From contig CAWZYM010000238.1 in assembly GCA_963966185.1 (NCBI GenBank), forward strand, positions 377,501-441,500: DNA of 64,000 nt, written 5' to 3'. How positions within the stretch are numbered: position 1 is the first letter of the stretch; each line of letters begins with the position of its first letter. Of the stretch, positions 1 through 10,206 are shown in pieces. Source of the stretch: Rhabditoides inermis (taxonomy: Eukaryota > Nematoda > Chromadorea > Rhabditida > Rhabditidae). Under the pieces are notes generated by a model that made no database searches, had not been told where the DNA came from, and saw only the letters and a list, made by a program, of their open reading frames with translations. The translations under genes and the position numbers were made by a program.

Positions 1-639
1 CGATTCTTACAGAGACGGTGTGGTATACTGTCTGTATGTTCAAAATCCACGATAATGTTTTCAACGAAAAATCCTGAGCTAACGAGCCTATCATAAGTTG
101 AAAGACAGCAATGCACTCTGGTCGCATCAGTGTGTGTGATGTGGATGTGATGTGGTCATCTCTGGTTGGATGGAGGGACGCCGTCATTTCCCTTCGTTCT
201 CTCACCGCCGAGTGGCAGCAGCCAGCCACAGCCCCCCGCACTGACAGCAGGTATTTCCTCGCTGTCTTTCTCTCCCCATCTACTCCCCCTCGCCCTTCTA
301 TAATCGTAACGCTTGTCACGACGACACTGTTTAACAAAACGGGACTGCCGGAGGCGTTTCTCATCTCTGCCATCTTACCAAAGCTCTCTTATCGCATGTA
401 TTCGACACTTCTCTTTACTCTTTAGTCTCTCAAATGCTATTTTTGATGAACACTTGATGAACCGCTAGAGTAAAACAATCGAAAAAAGCTACTCCTGGTT
501 GTCTTTTTTTTGTTGAAAGAGTGGTGCGATGCGTGACAGACCGACACCCCTTGCCTCGAAAATGACAATGAGCCCAGTCACTCATCGTCATCTCATCATC
601 TCACCATTCTTCCATCACTTCCCATCTCTCTATTCCAGA

Positions 640-1296
640 ATGCGGTCTATGCCGAGGCTGCTCGGTCTGGAGCTTTGGCGGCAGATTCTCAGAGGTATCC
701 ACCACCGAGCAACAATCGATTATCGATTGATTCCAGATTTTCGTCGGCCCCTTTCGCTGCTGCTCCTGCATGTGTTCATCCCCGCCGTAGTGTGCGGTCT
801 CGCAATCTTCATGTCAGGGGTTCGACACAGTAGTACAGCTACCGTATACCTAACTACCGTACTCCAGATGAACTACGATAAACAGTTCCACTATACGGAT
901 TCACACATAGTGGCCGAGAGGGTATACGACAAGAGAGAGGCAAGCACCCAGGGAATTGCTATACACTTCTACGGCGCAGCGTGAGTCTCGATCGATATCG
1001 ATCGATATCGATTGATTATCACTTGCTTCAGATCAGACGAGCAGCTGTTCAAAAATGCGAAAAGCGTCTTCACAAATCTAAAATTCTTCAATGAATTTGA
1101 CAAGTTGAGGGAAAGCGTGGGAAACAGTGATGTGACAGGTGAGGATATCGATTGGTTATCGATTGGTTATCAAAATGTCAGATGTGGCTATGGTGACGCG
1201 GTTTGACGTTGCTGGATCGAAACTGGACTACACTCTCATGAACAGAGAATGGTTCCTCACTAACCGACTCTTCCCCTCCACTGGACCATATGTGAC

Positions 1297-1347
<51 letters not shown>

Positions 1348-2217
1348 TCGTTTTCAGCCCCGCTTTTCTGTTCGTCGCCCTAAGCACACTCGCAGCGTGG
1401 AATTGCTACAGAGAACTGTTGACGGGATATTTCTTGTGAGTATTATATCTGTGACAGTGTGTTATATCCTTTCCCTTTCAGCAAGCGACGGGTAAAGTGA
1501 CTGCGTGGGACTCATACGCGACTCGCAACTCTCCCGAATACACAGCAGCCCCGCAGCTGAACAAGAGAACTCACGGCTTCTTTGTGGCATATGCGGTGAG
1601 GAGTACTGTATCCATCGGGTTACTGTATCTATCCTAGCTCGCCAACAACGCACATCTCTTCCTTCTCATCGCACAGCGCGTCAATGATGTAGCACACGAC
1701 ATGAGTGGGAACATCAAGGTAACTGATAAGCAATCGATAATCAATCAATATCAATCAGGACCATCTTCACACTCTCGGCGTCTCTACGACGCTCTACTTC
1801 TTTGTGCAATGGATCGTTTCATTTGTTAAAATATACATCAGTTCACTGATTGTGATGGCTGTTCCTGTTATCATGACATGGGTAAGCAGAGAGAGGAGAA
1901 GGGGGAGAGATAGATAAAAAGGGAGAGAAGAAATTTTTTTCAGACGACGAACCCTGTGAACATCTCTATGTCTCTTATCTTCTACTCTGCCGCTGCAGCT
2001 TCCTTCACATGTCTCATGTCAGATGTCTGCCTCAAAAATAGGATCTTCGAATTCGGTAACATTACTGTAGAGTACTGTATTTAATCGTAATCCAAGTCTG
2101 CTTACTATCTGGTCATGACTGATGAGTTTTGCTTACGTAGTTTGCAAATTGTTATAGCAGATAAAAAAGAGGAGAAAGGATGTGGAACAACGAAACGAGC
2201 CGATGCTGGTAGAGACA
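640..2217 (+). CDS. ABCA-like transporter, N-terminal part only (copy 1)
   Basis: About ten short exons read in one frame from an ATG just after the acceptor CTATTCCAG. The first exon gives a cytosolic N-terminus and a hydrophobic segment (LLLLHVFIPAVVCGLAIFM), followed by a non-hydrophobic loop of roughly 190 residues. Exons near 1683-2057 then give RVNDVAHDMSGNIKDHLHTL, a stretch like the segment preceding the TM bundle in A-type ABC transporters, followed by hydrophobic segments. This matches the start of the ABCA family (TM1, large exoplasmic loop, TM bundle). No Walker A, signature or Walker B motif is visible downstream before 3500. Full ABCA proteins exceed 1500 residues, so this is a fragment of about 350-400. 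Frames and splice sites are intact, so transcription is possible. The C-terminal exons after 2057 are uncertain. The family call is an inference from topology and short motifs. Confidence 0.5.
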
Positions 2218-2489
2218 GGTACTGTCACGTGTCACGTTTTCCTATTAGTTTACATCATTTTCTTTAAGGGCATGTAAAGGATCAATTTTATCTCGGGTGC
2301 AATTAATGACTTTTATTACAAGTAAGGACTGATTAATTCCGTCATAGTTTAACCGAATTTAATCATAGGCTGCCAGTCGTTTGATCCTGATATTTATAAA
2401 ACCATTCCTTTAAACAATACAGACGTCATGAAGCTTCATAACGTAAGGGTTAATTTGGGTTTGTAAATATAATATTATCACAATTTGAG

Positions 2490-3220
2490 ATGGAAACATC
2501 AGAAAAATTGTGTTGGAGTTCAAGCCACGTATTTATTAATGGAGCCACTCATCAGTTGAATGCAAACAGAGTGGAATTTATGAAGGACTGGACTCGATCT
2601 TATATTCTGTGTGAGACTCCGTGCGAGGACAAAGTACTTTGTCATCATATAAGATTTTCTATACAAAAAGTGATAATTCTAGATATCGTCATTCTTTTCC
2701 CTACTGTACCAACTCAAAGCACAGTTTATTGTGACTGAAAATTTTGATTTCTTGTCCGCGAACTATTCCAAAGATTTGTTTACTCTCATCAAGGTTAGGA
2801 CTTTCTGGAAATTATATGATCGTTAATTTTCGAAAATTTAGACTGAAATATACTCATGGCATACAATTGTTCACTTCCTGTCCATTGGGGGTGAGCACGG
2901 CAAGATCAAATGCCAAATGATACAATGCGACGGTTCAAACAAATCGAGCGACGACGCATACAGAATTATGCGCAGCAGGGTACTTTATTAAAAATTACAT
3001 TACTAGTTTCGTTCCAGAATATTTTTATTTAATGTTTCTTTCAAACATTCACTTTTTATAGAGGTCGCACTGTAAGAGAGATACTTTGATTGGAGTGGGA
3101 GCAGCGGGTGGAGCGTGCATGGCAGCGGATTTCGTCATCACTCGTATCAGAAAGCAGCAGTGTGTCAGAGTCAGTGGTTCTTCACAAAGCGACCTTTTTT
3201 GTTCAGTTTTCCGATGTTGC
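2490..3220 (+). CDS. Small Cys-containing protein, unrecognised (copy 1)
   Basis: A tentative model. An ORF from the ATG at 2490 contains LCETPCEDKVLCHHIRF. Plausible exons follow: one ending near 2795 (ENFDFLSANYSKDLFTLIK), one near 2843-2979 (KIKCQMIQCDGSNKSSDDAY) and a last one near 3062-3220 (RSHCKRDTLIGVGAAGGACM), with a stop in FRCC. An AATAAA at about 3532 would serve as poly(A) signal. I recognise no family. How the first ORF joins the later exons is unclear, and these exons could be the remaining 3' end of the truncated transporter locus. Confidence 0.3.
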
Positions 3221-3756
3221 TGATGCTCTGTATGTCTGTGGAGGTGTTGTCGTGAAATGTGACGAAGTCCAGCGTCGCGTTGAATTTCACTTTGAGGTAT
3301 AGTTCATGCAGTAGTTTTCTTCCAAAATCGTGCATTTCAGAACCGACATGGATGGCGTGTCTGATTCACTACTCTTTCTCATTCTTTGTTTCACCAGAAT
3401 CTGAACTTATTGTGTTGTATTCCGATTCATTTCCATTCTCCAATCGTAGTATTCTTCTCTTAACACCAAATCTTTCCCATAGTACGGTTCCCGGTTTCCA
3501 TTTCCATCATGTACCCTGACTGGGGAAAAAACTAATAAACTTGCATTATGTATCACTCACGCTCACAATCAAAGTGCAACATGATTTCTACAACAAAAGT
3601 AGGCACAACAACAACAACAAGAAAACAACGACAAGGCCGGCTAATAAGTTAATTTTCGCGATAAGCCATGATAGGACTGGGAATGAGTATGCGAGCAAGA
3701 CAGAGATGAGATAGACGCTTACGAATCGAGTGTAGGTGTAGATGGGCGCGGAGTGT

Positions 3757-6190
3757 TCAGTGCATGTAAGCACGCATCTCTCGCAGATGCCTCTTGAGAA
3801 CGGCGCGGTGAGCTACATCCGACGGAGAGGCACACAGCTCACCACCATCCAACTGAACACACAACAACACATTATCGCCATACTCTCAATTGATTGGATC
3901 ACAAGTATCGGTGGTTGCCCACCTTGAGCGTCTCGACGAGGTGAGTGTAGACGGGGCGCGTGTCCAGACCGGACGAGCTGAAGTAGGCACGCAGTTGCGT
4001 CATCTCCTGCAACCACGCAGTCAGGCTGACAAAGCAAATCGGGAGAGAGCGGTGCTCACATGGTCTATCATCTGCTTGTTGCTGCTCTCCCTTCTACCAT
4101 CGTCCTTCTTCAGATACAGCCGACGGATGCGCGCGATCTACACACACAAATAGATATGCACATGCATGTCACTGTCCAACCATGGAGCTGAGCTCTCCGG
4201 TGTGGAGCAGACACGGCGGGCGGTCCAGCTGCAGCTTCGGAGAAGCACACGACATGGCCTGAAGACGCATCAAATCAACCAATGGTGGCTGCTGACCTTG
4301 AGGGTGCCGTGTTGGATGTGGGGCAGAGCGGAGGCGTTCTCGCCGGCCATCACACACAGCAGCATGCGGGGAGACGCCGCCTCCCCGCACACACACAGCG
4401 TCCCGTACACAGTCTTCTCCTCCGTCTCATCTCAAAACAGATACACATATGCACATCACTCCATTTTAAATACTATGCAGGATGCAGAGAGCAGCTGTCT
4501 GCGTTTCCAGCAGTCCGCCCGAGAGAAGCGACAAAAGAGCAGACTCGTCAGCAGAAGGAGACTCTGCTAAAAATAGTGGAATGAATGTCATATCGTCTAC
4601 TTATCTGCAATACTCACTGGGAGGGATGAGAAGCCATCTTTCTCCGGTGTGGGGCTGGTAGCTGTCCACGAAACCTGCCAGTTCCACGCGCTGCCACGGG
4701 GCCAAGGGAGACGACACTGAAACAAATGTGCTGAGGGAGAGGGGTACACAAAACGTTGCGTACCGTTGTCGACGTTGACGAACTGTAGTTGTATAGTGCC
4801 GAGAGGGGAGGTGAATGTGGTATGTGTGCGGGGCGGGCGAGGCAGGGGCACATCGGACACAAGCTGCCCACACAGCCCCGCCGGCAGCGGGAACACGCCA
4901 CTCAAACAAAACACTCAACACATCCCAACGAAAACACACCTCTCGTAGTCGTAGCACTCCCTGCCGGTGCATCGCAGAGAGTCCAGCATCAGCCTGCAAT
5001 GTTCGAAAATACAAAACAAATAATAATATTATATGTAATGATCCCATACTTGAGTCTCCTGTGGTGGTGTGTCTGGTCGCAGGACCGCTGAAGGAAGACG
5101 AATCGAGTGGACAGACACGCAGAGGCCACGGAAGACAGAGGAGTTCCCTGACATACCGATAATATGCAAATACGTGCACTCAGAAATCACGTTTTCTCGT
5201 GTGCCCAAGTGTATACAATCACCCACATCGGGTCCGTTGACTGTGTCGGTGAACACGACCAGATTGGGTCTACCGATGAGATGGGGAAGAAGGCAGTCGA
5301 GGCGGCACGGAGGGTCCACCATCCGTCGAATGGAAGACAGGTGCGCGAGCCTTCAACTATACCAATCACAACACTAAAACCGCAAAGGAGCAACCTCTTG
5401 ACGATCTTGTCGGATTGTTCATCTTTGCCGATCGTCTCCTGTACGCAGTCCTGTACGGTGTCTGCGAAGAGCAGCTGGAAGGAATGATTGAATGATTGAT
5501 GGATGGCTGGCACTGACGAGGCTGACGGTGGTGGCGACGCGGGTATTCTGGTGGGCATCGATGAGATGACGCGCGCACTCCACCGCGTAATGCAGCCGGG
5601 ACTCAAACTCACATATAATTATACATTTGAATGAGAAAACACACCATGGGTGTGTGTTGCGTGTCGTCTTCCTTTTTCCTCCTCCGCAATGTTGTTGTTC
5701 TCCAATTCGACCGCCGTCGCCGCGTCCAGATCGTCCCATTTGTGACTGTACCTCGAAACATACATTTAGCCATATACTTTTAGGATGTTCATAACAAAAT
5801 TATTCCCTAAGTTTCCAAACCACTAGTGATCAATGTGATGACACCATATGCCGTACCGTACATATCTGTGCGGGGGGAAACCGGCCCGGCTCGTATGCGC
5901 ATGAAACTGTTCATTTCTATCGAGTGATGCGATCGCGTGAGGCCACCGGCTCGGCTGGTGATAATAAAAATCCGTTGGTTGCGTGCCTCCGCAATCACTG
6001 TGCGCCATCTGTGCACGCCAGTCATACAGCAAAAACCAAGGGCGCGAAATGAATTGAACCCCCAGCGAGTGAGTGTACACTGCGAATAAGGTTCACAGAT
6101 TGAGATCGCTTTCCGGACAACTCACAAGTGGGTCATAGTGGTGGAGACGGAAATGGCGATGACCAATGGGGGAGGAGAAGTGTTCGCCAT
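3757..6190 (-). pseudogene. Unknown multi-exon gene, copy 1, probably decayed
   Basis: Minus-strand exons run from the ATG at 6190 (MANTSPPPLVIAISVSTTMT) to a stop at 3757 (LKRHLREMRAYMH). Intermediate exons give FESRLHYAVECARHLIDAHQ, LLFADTVQDCVQETIGKDEQ, GRPNLVVFTDTVNGPDVGDC, APWQRVELAGFVDSYQPHTG and IARIRRLYLKKDDGRRESSN. I do not recognise the family. A segment around NLVVFTDTVNGPDVGDCIHL faintly resembles the OB-fold region of MCM-like proteins, too weakly to name. Compared with copy 2, exon 2 near 5660 has one extra A in an A-run on the coding strand (T-run of five against four on +). This changes the frame, and the exon's donor is GTGTGT instead of GTGAGT. Copy 1 is therefore probably non-functional. 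Confidence 0.6.
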
Positions 6191-7418
6191 GTTCAGAGTC
6201 CTAAAATACAAAATGCAGAAAAATATTTTTTAAAAACACTTAAAAGTCAATAAAAAGTGACATAATTTACCATTTAAAAATTGTTTGACATAATCGTCAA
6301 TACAGTACCACTTTTTGAAATCAACCGGTTTTACATTGATTGATTGATTGAATGATTGATTTGCATTGTGTGTTAGTTATGTTTTGTACTTTTTGTGATA
6401 AGAAAATGTATTCTCTTAAACTCGAGCGTTCCCTATTCGCTTTCGTGGTTGTTTGTTCTCGTTTCGTTCGTTACATTTCATTCCGCACTCTCTCCACATA
6501 GCCCCGCCTCGCCTCGTACATCCTCGTTATCCAGTGTTCGTTTTCCTTCACAGCTCATCCGGCCATCTGGATGGGAAGCGGCCGTGTGACTCATATCTGC
6601 TTTTCGCTCTGCGGCCCTCCAATATTGCTTCGATCATTCCCCTTCTTCTTGCCTCCTCCGCCCCCTAATCAATGTCCTATCACGGCGTTGTGCGATTGTC
6701 CCGTTATGTGTTGTGGTGGCTTCAGTGGCGGGAGCCAGCTCTTGTATTTGTGAATCGTGTGGCGGCGGCCGTGTTGAACAGTGTATGTACATACATCATT
6801 CGCGCGAGTTCCCCCTCTCCTCTCCACTATCGCGTATCTGCGTATTATCACCGTATGCAGATCTGCTTCTCGTCTGGTGTCTCTGAGTGATGGCGAGTCT
6901 GTGATCGCCAGATGTCGCAGCAGGGTTGGTCGGCCCTGCCACTGGCCTCCCATCCATCAGTGTTATCCGCCCCGTCGATAGCCGGCCCTGATCATTATCC
7001 AATCACACGCCCCTCGGCACGCGTGCGCCATACACATGCGCCGCTCACTCATCACATCACACCCCTTTGTTATAGAGCGGCCAAGCGACACCGTATCACT
7101 CTCTTTCGTCATTCATTCGCTCTCCCCAGTGAGTGAAATGGAGAGAGTGGGTGTGTTATCAGCCCGCCCTCCCTATTTCTATTTCGTGGTCTCTCGTCTT
7201 GCTCACTCCACATAACGGTGTGCATTTATCCCTCCTCTCGTCTCTCTGCGCCCTTCATCGCCTCGCCTTACTCATCGATTTTCGTCCTTATTATCATAGT
7301 GCATGCTGCAGGGCAGTGTGCTCTCACTGCCCGGCCTATCTGAATGGATAACGAACGGCGGCGGAGGGCGAGGCATCTGACCGGCGTTGCCGCGTGACGC
7401 AGCCTGGCTGCTTCCGAC
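6191..7418. other. Upstream region of the unknown gene, copy 1
   Basis: No convincing gene. The sequence matches 25301-27758 with more divergence than the genic part, and lacks about 1.2 kb present in copy 2. A short ATTG repeat lies near 6340-6360. Open frames here are not conserved between copies. Confidence 0.5.
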
Positions 7419-7832
7419 GTCTACCTTTTCCTGTCTTTTTTCCTGAGGCGCGCGTTGTCGCGGCCATTGGCCACGCAAGAAGGTCTATCCGCCTACCCGA
7501 CGCCCCGCCCACTCGAAACTAGATGGCAGCACTCACATGTTGCGGCACAGAGAACAGCCGCTTTTCTTCCAGTCTCATTAAGGCGTCTAAAAAAACTTTT
7601 TTCGTGCTTTCTGGTACGTATTTGAAATGCGCTCAAATTGTTCAGGGCTAACGCGGGAATGGCACCCGGTCCCACCCCACAACTCGCAAACTCTCGACGC
7701 TAGTTTGTAGGCAGTCTCTATAGAGAGTCGGAGCCAAAAATGCAGCCGCAGAACTCTGACCGGAAGTGACGTATGGCTCGCGAAAGTTTTGATACTGCGC
7801 ATGACATCTTCTGTTTTCGATTTGTCGCCACA

Positions 7833-7905
7833 GCCTCGGTGGCCGAGTGGATAGCGAGTTCCCCTATCCAGAAGAGAGGCTCTGGTTCGAGTCCGTCTGT
7901 CGAAA
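7833..7905 (+). other. tRNA-like sequence in left palindrome arm
   Basis: An internal Pol III promoter is recognisable: A box TGGCCGAGTGG at 7840-7850 and B box GGTTCGAGTCC at 7884-7894, with tRNA-like spacing. The loop ATCCAGA would place anticodon CCA at 7868-7870. The anticodon stem has two mismatches and the T and acceptor stems pair poorly, so this is a tRNA-derived pseudo-tRNA rather than a working tRNA gene. Confidence 0.65.
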
Positions 7906-8905
7906 CATTTTTTTGCAAATTTCTTACGTCTATTCAAGTCTTGCGAAAACACACACTATACGTACCGGAATGATTTTTTGCTTCTCCAATCGTTATCACA
8001 ATTTTGAGACTGTAAGTCTTTCGTTAGATGGCTGAATGGGAGAGGGTAATGTAACTGTTTCTCCGTCAGAAAAAACAATTCAAGTCCAATCAACTCATCG
8101 CATATGTATGAGACTCAACTGCGTAAATTGCGAAAAGACGTTACTGTGATAAAACGATCGTGTTGGAGAGGGGTAGAACAAAATAAGCAACTACCGCGCC
8201 TTCCTTGCTGAAGGGTAGTTGTGTAGGTATGTAAATGAAACTTACTTCTCTTTCAACCATCTACCTGCGTTTTGAATTCCGAACCAACGTCAGTTGGTGA
8301 AAACAAACTTGTTTTAAAAAAATTGTTTAAAAAAAACCAAAGTACTGCGCCAAGCGATTCCCTCTCACCTCTCACTCGCAAGACAAATCGAGGAAAGGAG
8401 AGTGACTGGGCACTGGGACATGCATCCACACATTCATTCACAAGTTTCCACACGGCACAGTCGGCAATTTTGTCAGATAGTGAAAGAAAACAAAAACAAT
8501 GAATCGTGTTGAGATTTACATATATCTTCTATACAGAATCTAGTGTGTGGCATTGGCTGGGCCTATGAATGATGTGAATTGTCTCCAAGGTCTGGCGTCT
8601 AGATCAACACACTGGTACCATAAGATGGAATAGTACGATTTTTTTTGTTTTTCATTGTTTCTCTTTCTCTCTCTCTCTCTCATTTTCACGCAAGTGGAGT
8701 AGACAGAGACAATGAATGTAGGCTACAGAAATACAGTACAGCTCGAGTTAGATGATCCCTGTCGAAATTGCAGTCAACCATCTAACGATAGACTTACAGT
8801 CTCAAAATTGTGATAACGATTGGAGAAGCATAATAATCATTTCGGTACGTATAGTGTGTGTTTTCGCAAGACTTGAATGGACGTAAGAAACTTGCAAAAA
8901 AAAAG

Positions 8906-8978
8906 TATCGACAGACGGACTCGAACCAGAGTATCTCTTCTGAATAGAGAAACTCGCTATCCACTCGGCCACCGAAGC
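8906..8978 (-). other. tRNA-like sequence in right palindrome arm
   Basis: Mirror copy of 7833-7905. B box at 8917-8927 and A box at 8961-8971 on the minus strand. Here the anticodon stem is a perfect 5-bp pairing (TCTCT with AGAGA) around the 7-nt loop ATTCAGA, giving anticodon UCA at 8941-8943. The T stem has only three pairs and the acceptor is poor, so function as a tRNA is doubtful. An element-borne Pol III promoter is more likely. Confidence 0.65.
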
Positions 8979-9429
8979 TGTGGCGACAATTCGAAAACAG
9001 AAGATGTCATGCGCAGTATCAAAACTTTCGCGAGCCATACGTCACTTCCGGTCAGAGTTCTGCGGCTGCATTTTTGGCTCCGACTCTCTATAGGGAGTCC
9101 TCTATAGGGAGTCCTCTATAGGGAGTCTGCCTACAAACTAGCGTCGAGAGTTTGCGAGTTGTGGGGTGGGACCGGGTGCCATTCCCGCGTTAGCCCTGAA
9201 CAATTTGAGCGCATTTCAAATACGTACCAGAAAGCACGAAAAAAGTTTTTTTAGACGCCTTAATGAGACTGGAAGAAAAGCGGCTGTTCTCTGTGCCGCA
9301 ACATGTGAGTGCTGCCATCTAGTTTCGAGTGGGCGGGGCGTCGGGTAGGCGGATAGACCTTCTTGCGTGGCCAATGGCCGCGACAACGCGCGCCTCAGGA
9401 AAAAAGACAGGAAAAGGTAGACCAATCGT

Positions 9430-10171
9430 CCCCTTCTTGCCCTACCCTGTCTCCTGTCTCACCTTGAACAGCTGCAGCATGTCGGAGATCATTCTGTGGT
9501 GATTCCTCGCGGCCGCAATGTGGAAGGGGGAGAGATGGAGGAGAGCGCCCGAAGAGGAACAGAGTGAACGACCATCATCTCGATCAACTAAAACACACTA
9601 ACTATTACAGATCAAATTTGTTCACTTTTTTTCAACACAGGCTTCCGACTAATAAGGGTATGACGCAAATGCAATAACATATAATGATAAGTAGGCGTAC
9701 CGAGTGTGCGAGCTGCGCGTCTCCCTTGTATGCCGCATAGTGGAGGGGCAGGAATCCATGCATGTCCTTGCGAGACACACACTCCGAATCCGCGCGACAA
9801 AGCATCTGCCACCACAACTATACTGGAGCCACTCTCTAGTATAACATCAATAACATGTTCGACAGAAGCTTACCTGAATAGCCCTGGAGTTGTTGTGTTG
9901 TAGGACAGCATAGTGGAGAGGCGTGCGGCCGTCGGCGTCCGCAGCCACGCACGAAGCACCTCGACGGATCAGCTTCTCCACCTACATACAACACATCTCT
10001 CCCTTCCCCCTCCCTCCACTCACATTGGTACTGTTGGCTAGCTTGGCTGCCAGATGGAGAGGCGTCGTCCCGCTCGCATCTCTCGCATCCACGTCCGCAT
10101 TCGCCCCAATCAACTCATCCACCACAAACGAACTGCAACTGCAACACATGAATGAGATGATGAATAAGGAT

Positions 10172-10206
<35 letters not shown>

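Larger units (their letters stand above)
1..7418 (+). repeat. Segmental duplication, copy 1
   Basis: This block recurs in the same orientation at 19111-27758, with an offset of about 19110. Roughly 1-5600 is nearly identical to its partner apart from a patch at 980-1110. From about 5740 to 7418 differences and small indels are much denser. The right edge is sharp: the shared sequence stops near 7418, where the palindrome at 7420-9425 begins, while copy 2 continues into other DNA. The left edge lies outside the window. An uncollapsed-haplotype assembly artefact cannot be excluded from sequence alone, but the sites specific to each copy argue for a real duplication. Confidence 0.93.
7420..9425. 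mobile_element. 2-kb palindromic (foldback) element with tRNA-like cores
   Basis: Left arm 7420-8035 is repeated in inverted orientation at 8776-9425, around a unique centre of about 740 bp. Arm ends read GTCTACCTTTTCCTG. The arms are nearly identical except for the tRNA-like anticodon region and a CTCTATAGGGAGTC unit present three times near 9088-9128 but once on the left. No clear target-site duplication flanks it (left TTCCGAC, right CAATCGT), as expected if it sits at a rearrangement junction. The left end abuts the end of duplication copy 1 and the right end abuts the broken ankyrin gene. No transposase is visible. The centre (8036-8775) holds only a short CT run near 8665. Confidence 0.85.

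Noticed and set aside
1139..1495. Open frames across AG/CT microsatellites (also 10170, 15778-16095, 16267, 26397, 42951, 44003, 61313)
   Set aside because: They translate only to Arg/Glu, Leu/Ser or Phe/Ser repeats from the microsatellite and have no splice or family support.
3757..6190. Calling the duplicated unknown gene an MCM-like protein
   Set aside because: Only a short stretch resembles the MCM OB-fold; no Walker or arginine-finger motif is present.
7833..7905. Functional tRNA-Trp gene
   Set aside because: Anticodon, T and acceptor stems have several mismatches, and the unit is embedded in a repeated element.
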